Origin: Bradysia coprophila
Lineage: Eukaryota > Arthropoda > Insecta > Diptera > Sciaridae
DNA length: 64,000 nt
Direction: 5' to 3'
Assembly: GCF_014529535.1 (NCBI RefSeq)
Contig: NC_050738.1
Span: 5,030,588-5,094,587, forward strand
Shown one piece after another: positions 1 to 12,100 of this stretch; the stretch's first letter is position 1, and every line of letters begins with the position of its first letter. The notes beneath the pieces were generated by a model. That model saw only the letters and a program-made list of their open reading frames with translations. It was not told the DNA's origin and made no database searches. The translations under genes were made by a program, and so were the position numbers.

Positions 1-1635
1 TAGTTCGTCTAAGACAGGCACCGGAACACATTATTTAACGGTCAAAAAGCCTTATATTTTGGTCCCTTAAGTAAAATACCAACATAAAAAACTAAATTTA
101 TAAGAAAAAATTCTGACTACTGCGTCGAGGTCAACTTGGGAAAATGGCATGGCGGCTCTGTTATTTTTAAACGTGCCCAAATATTTTCTGGGTGCCGATT
201 AGCATCAGCGCCACCATGTCACCTCTCGAGTGTTACTCTGTGGTCGAGTAGGCAATTATCAAATCGGTTCTGGCATTTGTTTATAGTACGTTGCTCTTCA
301 TTTATAGTACGTTGGCGACTTCATGTGATTTTAGTTTCACTAGTTGTCCTTTCACGAGATATCAAGTCCATTTTCGGCACCAGCAAGTCTTGAAGTTTTT
401 TTTCTTATTCAGTGATTTTGTTCTCTAGTATCTGTTCAGAAGCGTGCACATCTACACTCGCCTCAAAATAGTACCTTTCCATAAATAAATCTTAGAAACA
501 ACATGGAATATTCGAATTTTGTTATAACCGAACCATACAAATGAATCTTCCAAGAAGAAACAATCTATAGCAGATAATGGTGGAAAATTTAAGCATAATC
601 ATTGAATGACTCAATGGAAAATAATGTATTCATCCCTATTGCTTTCAAAACTTTCGGTTCTATTTGCATCGAAACGAAGAAATTCATAGAAAAATTGGAT
701 CTGTTGATTAAAGTAGCTTCAGGTGAAACACGTTCAACAGATTTTATTTAATGCGGAAAATTTCAATCACGATTCGGAGAAGTAATTTTGCTGGAATTCT
801 GAGAACATTGAGAAGTATATTTGATAAATTTCTTGTAGCACAACATTTATGTTTAAAAACATCCTTTTTCTAAACAAATAGAACACATACAACGAAAGGT
901 TTAATTTTAGTGACAGGGAAAATGGAATTAACATCAATTTTGATATTGGTGCGAAGCCCATTTTCGGTCATTGAATTATACGGAGGCAATTATTCGTCAA
1001 AAATCAATATAGACCATAAATTACACTATACCACAAACAAAGCCTTAATAATAACCATAATGCACACGAAAGTGACGAAAATAAATTAATAGGAAAAAGT
1101 GGAAGAAACGAAAATAGAAATTTCAGTTTTTTTTTAATGTTAATAAACAATAACCAATTAAAGTAAATAAATCGCTATTCTTATACCATCGAATTACCCC
1201 GGCTCGATATAAACCAATTTTCTCCAAAGTAAAATTAACCTCATCAACCTCGTTCGATTTTCATGCGGGTCGCAAATTTCATTGACCTACTAAAAGGGTT
1301 CTGTATCGAAACGCGTTGTGACCTATTTGGGTATATACATCAATTCACGCAGCAGTAAATTAATATCGTAACCTGTAACTAAAGCAATTGAGGTTAAATT
1401 TGTGTGCGGTTAAGTTCATTTCTTTTATTTTTCGTCGATTGATGGCTGATAGTTGTGGACATAGTTGAAAACACGAAAACATTTCTAGTTCTTAGTTAGC
1501 GCATCGGGTATCACTCAAAAAGGACTTCATTTCAAGTCTTTTTATCTTCGGACGTAACTTATGAATGTTGCTGTACTGTCGTGAGAGCTAGAAAAAACTT
1601 CACATTAAAAAAAAACTTCCGTGACATGTCACATA
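1..1635. other. Gene-free AT-rich stretch
   Basis: No open frame here looks like a conserved protein and no coherent splice-linked exons were found on either strand. The short ORFs have low-complexity, Ser/Phe/Leu-rich composition typical of random AT-rich DNA. I see no RNA gene or clear repeat structure before 1636. Confidence 0.6.
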
Positions 1636-2369
1636 CGGCTATTCATCTGTTATCGATAATGACGACAAAAATAATGACAAGCTCTGGGTAATAATGGTAC
1701 TTTATATTAGAGTGCATGTTAAAAAAAATTGAAGTACAAGATTTGAAATAAACCGATTAATAGTACATTTTCTACCTTGGTGTATATTTCGAGAATAACT
1801 TCGCATGTACAATTGTATATAACGAGCGCCAACTTGAAGAAATGAGCAAAATATTTAAACTTCATTTTTCTTATAATTCGGCAAAGTGACATTTCAGCTA
1901 TAAATTATACTAAAATTTAGAAGAGAACCGGCAATACTTTACCGTTTACACAAGCCGAAAATTATGAAAGTATATCGGGAAAATGAAAATAAAAGAAATG
2001 TCTTCGTGTTACAAGTCATTTAACGAAATGCCCAAAAATTGTTCATGATTTCAGTTGATAAAAATAGCAATGATTCCATAAATAGGCAAAATTATAACTG
2101 AATATGAAAATAGAATTCATTAACAAAATGTGGGCTGATATTTCTTATTAAATCCGAGATATATCAAGGTGGCTAATGAAGTAATAAAATTTGCTGTTTA
2201 ACCTTTCATGTCACAGACGGCAAGCATCAATCAAAGTATTTTTAATCGGTTTTGATTTCAAATCTTGTACTTCCATTTTCCTAACATGTCTTTTACTTTA
2301 TAAAGGTCGATATTATCCAGATCTTGTTATTATTTTTGCCGTTGTTATTGATAACAGATGAATAGCCAT
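1636..2369. mobile_element. TIR element, about 0.73 kb, with arms of about 125 bp
   Basis: The left arm (about 1637-1766) and the reverse complement of the right arm (about 2241-2368) align over roughly 125 bp. The outer ends share GGCTATTCATCTGTTATC and the inner ends share GAAGTACAAGATTTGAAAT. No transposase frame lies between the arms, so this is a non-autonomous or foldback element. Parts of the arms (the GATAACAGATG segment) recur elsewhere in the window, which indicates a dispersed family. The superfamily is not identified. Confidence 0.75.
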
Positions 2370-3254
2370 AGCGACCCAAAAACCATATCTTTCAATAAGA
2401 CGCTTCGCTAAATCTTTCTAATGAAAACCATAATCTTGGACTTAACTGATGATAGAGAAGTAAACATCTTGTCATTAGATTTCATAACGAATTTAGTTGA
2501 ATTAAGAGCATGAATTGCTAGTTTTGGCCTTCCTTAAAATTTATCTTTTATACTTTTTCGAAAAAAAATCCCTACGTTGTTTTCGTTTTTGATTAGAACT
2601 TGGTAAAAATAATTACTTCTTTCCTCGTAGATCATAAATCAACCTTTTCAATATAGCAATAAATTGAAAAACCAGCATTTCTTCCGAATTAGGAATGGTT
2701 GTTGTTTATGTTTAAAACTTTATTTATGAATAAATGAAGATCTAGATTTTTTGGATACGTACTCCAGACTTAGTACACAAGTGCTTGGAATAACATGCCT
2801 CTTTCTTAAAGAAAAAAAATGTTAAATTTTAATATCGTTTTTGCTTATAAACTCACGTTGTTTAGGTAAAAAAAAGTCTGGGATATCTAATCTTTTACTT
2901 CATTTGTTTCATCATGTGAATATTTATTTGAGGACACATACCACAGCTCAACGCTTAATTCTATCGTTGTTTTCACAAAGTCATTTCGCCTAAATTTTAG
3001 GCAGAACAACCACCTTCGGCACAAACATTTCTTAGGTCCCTTGAGCAAAAATCGAATACTTTTCTATATCGATTGAAGAATTTCCAATTTTAGAATTCCG
3101 TCAATTTTTCATAGACGCCGAACTTTGACGACTCATGAAAAATACTTGTGTTGAACGCATGTTGGAAAAATGCGTGTTATAATAATTATCTGCCGCGCAC
3201 AATGCTTGACTCATTAGACAATTTTGTTTTATTTATTCATTTTATATTATCTAC
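2370..3254. other. Gene-free stretch with a repeat fragment
   Basis: No gene seen. The stretch around 2889-2925 (AATCTTTTACTTCATTTGTT) matches the dispersed repeat family also seen near 3348, 13576 and 23450; the rest is unremarkable AT-rich DNA. Confidence 0.5.
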
Positions 3255-3435
3255 TTTAACCTGTCACAGACGGCAAGCATATTAACAGTCTTACTATCTG
3301 ATCTACTACTACTTCATTTGATCGAAGATTTTCAGAGATTTATTTCAGAAATCTTTTACTTCATTTGTCAGAGCTTGTCGTTAATTATTGATGTCGTTGT
3401 CGATAACACATGACAGCCGTCTGTAACAGGTTAAA
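3255..3435. mobile_element. Small TIR element (181 bp)
   Basis: The termini are a 20-bp inverted repeat with one mismatch: TTTAACCTGTCACAGACGGC at 3255-3274, and the reverse complement of 3416-3435. The interior holds the family motifs AATCTTTTACTTCATTTG and GTCGTTGTCGATAACA. A related left end occurs near 2200-2225. No coding capacity; a MITE-like element of unassigned superfamily. Confidence 0.7.
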
Positions 3436-6367
3436 CGTTATTTAGGCAGTTTTATTCATGCATTGTTTTGTTCGGTTTTTATTTTCATCTGTCGCAATGG
3501 ACTTCAATTAGTAGACAAACGAATATGTGTTTAACAAATATCGGAAAACACTTTATTTTGTAAAATTGTCAACTTTGGCAAATTGAAGCTTTAAGAGTGA
3601 TATCGCCAAAACATCGAACAAAATCAGACATTTTGGGACAATGGGTCACAGATATTATTGACTTATAGCTCATTCGATTCGTTGAACTTTTGCGAGTAAA
3701 ACGTAGTACTACGTTTGGTGAACTTTATTTTGTTGTCGACGCTCGATGTCATGAAGTAAGGGTCTGCCCAAAATCGTTTTCTCGCGATTAGTCGAGAAAA
3801 CCGTTTTGGGAAAAAAAACTTTTTTAGCTAGCCTTGTAGGCCTTGAAGAGACGCACATTTTGAGTATACACACCACCAGGTCCATGTTGATCATTTAAGG
3901 TGAAAAAATAGGTGATTTCCTAAGTCCCTGACCGGCTGCAGTGACATAAGTCCGAGATATGGTATGTATGGTGAGAGAGCCTAGCCTCTGTAATACCATT
4001 ACATGTAAAAACATCCTTGGATAAGTTTCACTGCAAAATTGAAGGAGTTGAAAGTTGAAATTTAAACAAGTTTCAATATGAAATCTTGCCAACAAGACCT
4101 ACTCATTCCTCGTTGGGTCCATTGTGCTGTTATACTTTCGTAACACGTGTCCTTATGTCGTGTTAGTTTACGACAAGGTAGTGTACATTGTTCTTTAGCT
4201 TAAGACCGTTTGCCAGATTTTGAATTATATTAATCAAACTTTTATGTTTTGAACTCCAAGTAGCATTTACTACTCACACGCCGCATGAATAATGTATTTC
4301 TTTGATCGAAGCAAAAAACAACTTTCGGACGCAATTAACTGATAAAATTGCTAAAATGAAATGTTCAAACTTTTTCAAGTTTAAAAAATGGAAAAACTGT
4401 ATTTCCACGAAACATTATGGCATTTAATATAATACACTAAATGAGTACACAGCTAGAATAGGAAAGAATTTTATTGAATGAAATTAGTATATGGGGGCGA
4501 GGCAGAGTAAAACTGCCAAAATGTGAGCGTTAATGTTACAATACATATTCATTTCCGCCTACCCGAAAAATACACAAACGAAGCAACCATTCCTCAGTAC
4601 GTATACGATACAAAGCGAAAGCGTATAAAAATATAAAAAGGATCAAGTGGATATTCTTGCACATTTGTTTTATCATGTGAGAGGGCAGATCCTGGTTTAT
4701 TTGTCGAAACTTCGAAACCGTTAGGCTCTTAAAAATAATTGTGGGATAAGCGTAATTACTGCTAGTCCATTGTACATATAGCAGAACGGAAATTCACATA
4801 GTTTCTGGACCTGGAGCTTTATAAAGAAAACCTCAACATTGGGCTTACTGAAAAGCTCTGGTCCACGGATTATTTGATAGCGACAACAAAGCTTTCCCCT
4901 CAGCTTTTTCATATATGAATTTGCTTTTGTGTTTGTTTACACATACACAGTCCAGCAAAGTGGATTTGTAGTCGCATAGCAAATTGTTGAAGAGTGCCTA
5001 CACTTTTGTTGTCCCATTAATATTCCGAATATGATACGTTTTTCTCAAACAAAATGCAATTAATTAGAAATATTTCTTGGGGTTTTTTTTTCTGGTGTTT
5101 CTTGGCTAGCTGTTATAAAAATAAAAACCGAAAACATCAACAAATATTTGGATATTGGAACCGATTCGGTATGTTAATAATGTACGACCCTGCGTAGTTC
5201 AACCAAAATTTTGTGATGCAGACAAAAAAGAAAATAACCAACCCACACATGTGTACATTGTTGAACAATACACTTCAGGCTTCTATAATTTCAGGACTAT
5301 ATACTGTGTATATGCGTGGGGGTTGGTTAATACAGATAGTTATAGAACAGTTACAGTAACTACACCTTGATGCTATTTTTAGAAATGCTTTGTTGTTTCT
5401 TGTTTGGAGAAATCTGGTGCGCAGTTTATGTGTATTATACACATCACATCATACAGCACTAAACAGCGTGTAGTAGATCCCATTACAATTTGTATAAGCT
5501 GGAAACTGATGGCTCACACAATTTCGGAAAATCAAGATAATAAATTTAGTACACCGAATATGACATAGGACCGTTATGAATGCGGGCGTATCTTGAGCAA
5601 TCGGAAGCACAGAAATTATGTTTTTACGCATAAGTCCTGCCATATGTTTGGTAATATGATTGATTCGGGAGGGTGATTACTATCGTGGTAGTCTTTCGTT
5701 CCAAATTATTCTACCGTATGTACGCAAATGTGATTTTATAATTGATTTGAACATGTTGATTGGGAGCGTAATCAAAATGGTATATAATCTGGGCGAGCCT
5801 CAGTAAGTCGTTGAAGACACCTTGTCGAATGTTGGAAAAAAAATGTAAATCTCACCTGTAGCTGGTATGTTTCTCTTCAGGTAATCCACAATATCTGCCA
5901 AAGCTGCAACGCTACCTGGGAACGAACGCACCAATTACAAATGCGATTTTCAGCTCTTTTTTATCAGTCAACCTCGAAATGGAAAAATGTTAGTCTGGAA
6001 ACAGAAAAACGGTAGTCTCAGTCGGTTTTCCTTGAGTACAACAATAATCACAGCGAGATCATGAACCATAAAAAGATTATTTGTTTGCAAAACCAGAACC
6101 GAAACCTTGAGTCGCAGACCTTTTCTCTATAAATTATCCCCTTCAAAGAAACAGGTGGGCTCTATCAAAGTCTTGGGCTACGGGTGCGGAATATTTTCAA
6201 ACTATACCTTTCCCCAGACTTCAAGCATGCCATCAATGTAATTATTGAATCCTTTACTTCCTTCGGTCCAAGTATTGTAAACAGGAGAGGGCTTATGGCA
6301 TCACTTCTCTTTCCTCTATTTTATGCCATCTCTACCGATATTTTGGTCATATAAAATGCCCTCGTAT
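3436..6367. other. Gene-free stretch
   Basis: No gene recognised. One possible isolated minus-strand exon (5856-5915) is discussed under findings but has no partner exons. ORFs of 60-70 codons here have no family resemblance. Confidence 0.5.
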
Positions 6368-6532
6368 GACATGACTCCAGAACAGTAGTCAGTTTTTCAA
6401 TCAGCCCTATATTTTCTTGGAGATAAGAGTTTGAAAAAACGTTTGCTACCGTTTCGTCTCGTTTAAGACTCGTATCGTCAATATAGGGCCGATTGAAAAA
6501 CTTATTACTGTCCAAGCTTCCTGAGGTCATGT
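6368..6532. mobile_element. Hairpin element (about 165 bp)
   Basis: The two halves form an imperfect inverted repeat: TTTTTCAATCAGCCCTATAT on the left against ATATAGGGCCGATTGAAAAA on the right, extending outward to CATGACTCCAG / CTGAGGTCATG. The 69-codon minus-strand ORF that covers it is a by-product of the hairpin rather than a gene. Confidence 0.65.
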
Positions 6533-7011
6533 GCTATGCGATGGTATTCCGTTGAGTAAAAAATTACTTATTTTTCTATTGACATTGGTTTTGATGCAGC
6601 GACATCCTTCAAGGAAATAGTGAATCGTACTCTATCTTTAGAGTTGATATAGAATGAAAAAAAATCTTTTAATTCATTACGATTAACATTCAGTTTGTTG
6701 GATGAGACGATGTTAGCTAGAGTTTATGTTTGTGACAGATGAAACGTTAACAGATGAGACAGTAACCGACCTGTCTATAGCCATTCACATAATAGAATGT
6801 GTTCTCTAGAGTACCCTTATTTAGGCTATGCTTCTCAGTTAAAACAATCATCCACTGACAAACACTCCAAAAACAGGCCCATCACACAACTTGAAAAGAA
6901 AACAGAAATAAGAAGATCCCACGTATGGGCTATGTTTGTTTGTTTACCGTTTTTGAAATACTTATAAGCGATGCACATGAGATACTCAGTTGGAAAGAAA
7001 CTAAAAAAACT

Positions 7012-7808
7012 TCCAATGGAGGTGCGGGAAAACATGAAAAGTAAACCTTTCAAAGACTTTTAAACACTCAAATTTTGACAGAAACAACTATTAACTATTT
7101 ACAACATTTATTTCATCTAAAGATTTAAGTAAGAAAACTGCTAAAACAAAGGAAATTCGCTGGGCACCCAAAACAGAGGTAAACAACGTAAAACCGAGTG
7201 GTGGGTCTGAAAATAGTCTATGTAATTCCCTGTTTCCCGCCGGAAAACAGGGGAAACAGGAAAATACGCCGACTGTTTTTAAACGCAATATAAAAAAATT
7301 AGCTTTACGTTGTTTACCACGGTTTTGGGTTACCACCAAAGCACTGTCTTAAAGAAAAATAGTCAACAGGTGGGTTTTTGGCCTTCTAATTGAGTGATGT
7401 CAAAGTCAGAATATTTATATTTTAGATTAATCGGGTTGGTCGATCAGATCAGTAGCTATTGGCGAGAAAGTAAGCAAAATAGCGTGTTCTGCTTTTTTTG
7501 CGGTGTTTTTTTCACGTGCATCTCCGGAAGTTTTTGCTCTAAAATGATGGCCGATATGTCAAATGGAAGGTGTTAACGAGATTAATCAGAAAATTTATAG
7601 TATTTCGAGATTGGGCCCTTGGAACAGTAACCAGTAGTCAGGAAAACAGCGACTTTCCTCTTCTTGTGCAGTTTTCTTACTTAAATCTTCAGATGAAATA
7701 ATTGTTGTAAATAGTTAACGATGAGATAACGATTGTTGTTGTCACAATTTGAGTGGTTAAAGGTCTTTGACGGGGATACGTTTCCTGTTTTCTCGCATCT
7801 CCCATACT
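7012..7808. mobile_element. TIR element of about 0.8 kb with long (about 130 bp) arms
   Basis: The left arm (about 7012-7142) and the right arm (about 7665-7808) are inverted copies sharing AAGATTTAAGTAAGAAAACT, TTAACTATTTACAACA and CACTCAAATT. The outermost segment resembles TTTTCCCGCACCTCC. No transposase is encoded in the 520-bp interior. A fragment of the outer end reappears in each tube repeat unit at about 45857-45903, exactly where the two classes of tube copies begin to differ. Confidence 0.7.
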
Positions 7809-9940
7809 TCTGTGTATTTATATGCCGCGTTGCAACCTATCGTCTCAAAGGCTACAAATTATTTAAGTGAAGCTACTTCCATCTGTTGACTCTTGAGACG
7901 TTTCTTATTATATTGTCTGGTACATACCAAATCGAACATGCAATTCCAAGAAAATTGTTTGAAATAACGAACGGTTCTCTCGGAAACAGCAAATAAAGTT
8001 CACGCTGGATCCATAATTTAGTGCAATGAGTAGATGATTCTTGGACATCATGTTCTTATCTAAATTGTTCAGTTCTGTACCTATCGTTGCATGTTTCCCG
8101 CATTGATAGATATTTCTATCGAAATGAAACGTATATATGTCTTTGTAGTCTGGATGATTTTCATTTACAATTAGGTTTATCGTTGCCCCAGCAGAATGAT
8201 GGTTGACCGGAATTGTAGTACGACCCCCCTACGTATTGTCAGTTGTAGTATTACTTGCTGAATGATTAATTCATTCATAAAATTTCCCTGTACACTCCTA
8301 AAACTTTCATTAACCAAAATGATGACCAGCATAAAATTCCGAAAATTCGGCTTATAGTTCGAATTTTGTTACGGTTATAATATCACATTATGTAGAATGT
8401 TCATGTGCCGTGCATACCAATAAATACGCCGCATTTTACCAACAACTAAAAGCTACCAACACCACAACAACAAGATAGCAACCGAATGTTTTTAACCGAA
8501 GAATGGGGATTACATAATTTCACCTTTGACCTTTGAAACATTATTAGCTTAATCCTCATACTGACAAGTCAGTATATAATATGCCGAAATGCCTATTTCA
8601 CTCCTGGGCGTTTGATGTTGAATTTGAAATTGGTTCCATAGACGAAAAACCATTTTATTGGGAAAGGTAGACGTTGTTGCCTTTTGTAAATTTTATTCAA
8701 TCTGTTTTCTCTAAATTCAAAACTCTTTTGAATATTTTCGGTACTTTGCGAATGTGTAAAAAAAATCTGACTAGAAAACTGTTTGAATGAAAATCGGCGT
8801 CCACAAAACGCTCTTTCAACTTGAACGTTTGTTTGTTGAACGCTTGAACTTGTTATAGCATAAAATCAATTAATGTTCAGTCGTTCAAAAGAGTTAATTA
8901 ATCCGACCATCAAATTTATAATAACCACAAAAAAAAATGACTAAAACAAATACTGTAATAGTAACTGGGTAACGTAAATTACAGATAAATTACCCTCTCT
9001 CCACTCTTTCCATATAATACGTCGTGTGAATCAGCACAGTATACATGTACCAACAAACTACGCTTCCAACAAAATACGTCAATGAAAACTCCAAACAGCA
9101 AAAAAATCATTTGTGCGAGCTTTATGAAGCCGGTATTCATCCATCCCACGCCGAATATAGCGTGCATCAAGCAGAGATAGTATTTTTGAGTCAGATATAT
9201 GTTCTTGTAGTTTAACTCTACGATATTCGCTAAAGGGGAAATGAAAACTTTTCAACATCGAAACGTATCAGCCGAAATGCGAATTGTAATGCATAGTTCG
9301 ATGGTTGGAATGTAAAACTACCCATGTTCTTCATTTCTCGTTTTTATACATCTTTTACTATATTCTGGAAATTTAGTTGGCCAACGAATTATTTTAAATG
9401 AAATACGAAAGCAAGAAGAAGAAGAAGCAACCACAACAACAACAACAGGCAATTCCATCGACAGAGTACATTTATTTCATTAAGCAACGAAATTTTCTGT
9501 ATTCCTTTTTTTGGCTGGGCTCTCACGTCGCTCCAAACTTACCGACGTCATTGCAATAAAAACCGTTATTTTTTCCATCATCTTCTTTATTATCTATGTA
9601 TGAGCTCCCACAGTATTGATCAATATTCAGTATACATATTTTCCAGGTCCCACTACCAACCCAGCGAATGAAACCTCTCACATTATACACACATTTTCCG
9701 CACATGTATGCGTTTTCGTTCATTCCCCAAATTAATGGCACACGAAATATCCACACGGCTGGTATGCGCGAGTGAATGGGACGGAAAACCCGTTGAATTC
9801 ACATGCACGAAACTTTCATTCTAGAAAACAGTTTATGGACACGAAATTTGTATTTATGGTTGGTGGTGCGGTGCGAAGGGAAGTTTCATTCAGAACGTGT
9901 GGGCGACAGGATGGCGGGATTGCGGTGTACGGCGGTGGTT
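7809..9940. other. Gene-free stretch upstream of the secreted-protein gene
   Basis: No gene seen. The last hundred bases (about 9850-9945) become distinctly GC-richer, consistent with a proximal promoter for the gene starting near 9974. Confidence 0.5.
9413..9448. repeat. AAG/ACA trinucleotide simple repeat
   Basis: A short run of AAG triplets passes into CAA/ACA triplets. A low-complexity microsatellite outside any recognised exon. Confidence 0.7.
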
Positions 9941-9946
9941 CGATTC

Positions 9947-9978
9947 TATAAAAGGAAGTGACGGTAAGCATTCATCGT
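9947..9978 (+). promoter_or_regulatory. TATA box and initiator of the secreted-protein gene
   Basis: TATAAAAG lies at 9947-9954 in a GC-rich local context. A TTCATC initiator-like motif follows at 9971-9976, with its A at 9974, 27 bases from the start of the TATA box, which is the usual spacing. The inferred 5' UTR exon runs from about 9974 to the donor AAAAG|GTAAGT at 10286/10287. It contains short upstream ORFs (7 codons including the stop at 9993-10013; another starting at the ATG near 10089) that could lower translation. The assignment rests on motif spacing only. Confidence 0.6.
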
Positions 9979-12100
9979 TACTCTCTTCATAGATGTCGAA
10001 TTGTTCAGTCTAAAAATAGAAAACGAGAAAAGGAAGAAGGAAAATTATAGAAAAAAAACTCAAATAAATTATTTTGTGTGTTCTGTATGTGTGACTCGAA
10101 TTTTGAAGTGGTGAGATTTATAAATAGAAATACGGTTTTCCTCACACAGTGAGTGGAAGTGACAAAGAAGAAACAGAACCGAACAACAACAAAATAATAT
10201 CGGGATTAAAGCCCGGATCTGACTACGAATAAACTAACATATTGTGTACATATTTATTGGATTAATTTTGACAACATTATTAAAAGGTAAGTCAATGGAT
10301 GTATGCGTGTGTCTGTGTTGTTATCTCCCGATAAAATTTCCAACCGTAGAGATAAATCCCGCAGCAAATATGGTTAGGTTGTTCCAATTTATTATACGGG
10401 ACCTGTTGAAAATTAGGTCAAATGAATGCATGTACACACACGAAGAAGGAAAAATATGACCTACATTTACGTGGGGATGATAATTGATTAGTTTTTCCAA
10501 TAGGGATTGAGTTACATTTTTCTGTGGGTAAATTGTGCGGGCGATGAAAATAGCAACGAAAAAAAAAAACAATTTCTGTTTACAATCTAATTATTGTCAT
10601 CATTAGATACTGAGTGGTCGAATATGGTTGGAGGAAAATTGTTGGTTTCGAATCAATCAATAACGTAAAATGTATTATGATTCAATCTTAGAATATTTGT
10701 TACGACCTGGAAAGTCACAGTTGTTTTTTTGCTCGACAGTTCGTCGGCCTAAATCCTGTCGCGACCAATTTCTTTATGTTCTATTTGATCTGTTTCTGTT
10801 CGAGTAAAAACTTTAAAATTATTTTCCAGATCATTCAAATCAAAATTTAAATCAGTTTCTCAGATAAAATTTAAGTCGGAAAATATTTTGGTTTTCCGTT
10901 GTCATTGTGGCATATTTCGTAATTCTTTCAAGCATATTGTAGGTCAAGTGTTTCATTGTTTGAATCTTTGATTTGATTAGGGCTGGTTATGCAACCAGCT
11001 GAGATGTGCTTGGAAACTAATTTGAGTTTACAATAAACGAGACTCGCTATCGCTAGCTGTAAATTGCAACGCTCTTAAGTGTGGTAAAATGTTCTTCTGT
11101 AAGCTCCGAAACTGTGGCACAAAATTTCATTAGATTTATCCTGAAACTCTCCAGATGTTTTTCGGTTGTCGCGCTTTCCATTTTATTTAACACTTTTGAC
11201 TAAACAAAATTTCGCCACGAAAGTCAAAGCTTTTTTTCAGAAAATTTAGAATAGATAAATTATCAAAAATGGTCTCGATCGTTACTTTCATGTTACCATA
11301 TTGTCAAGTCAAGATATCCATTAGCCGTGTAATGCAGATTCAGGTCACGCAGCATTATAGTTGTGATGGAATGATGAATCAGTCCGAAAAATCAAACTTA
11401 TCCTCGCAAAAAACCATCTAAAATAGAGAAGCAGATGCTCTTAAAATTGGGTTGGTTCAAGCAACCATTTCAAATTGTTTGATGAACGAAACCTTCCCTC
11501 CCCCCAAAATTTGATCAGAATTAACTAATTCAAATTTTGCAATATAAATTATGGAAAGCTTTCGTAAAATTTGATTGCAAGAAAAAAAAAACTTTTTGCC
11601 ATTACACCAAGCGAAACAGTAAAAGAAAATCGACGATGAGCTTTCAACCGAACAATATTGAAACAAATAATGGGACACATTTTCCGACAAACTTTCCTAA
11701 TTTTATTCGGAGTGTTTTATACAAATGATTCCTAACCACACCACAGTAATACATTGTGCGTATGTTGCGTATAAATTTTCATTTTCTTTCGTTTTTTTTC
11801 CCTTCCATATCCCATTCAACATCAATTTTAATAAATTTGCCATGTCTGCATTAAGTTTCTTCGTTCACATTTCCATAAAATTATGCGAATCCGAGACAAG
11901 AACAGTGGATGACGACGGAACAGAAGTGTTTTTCCGAAATTGTAGAAGTGATGAACGACCGACGGTACAAATGTTCGCTGTTGGAACGTACTTATCCTTC
12001 CACTTTATTGTTTTGTTGAAATTAATTCGATTTAAACGAAACATTCTAAATGCCACATTTTAACGCTAAACATTCTCTTCATTCCACAGACACGTCAACA

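Noticed and set aside
12050-12100. Upstream in-frame start of the secreted-protein gene
   Set aside because: The 17 extra codons cross a strong splice acceptor at 12089 and would bury the signal peptide that begins at 12101.
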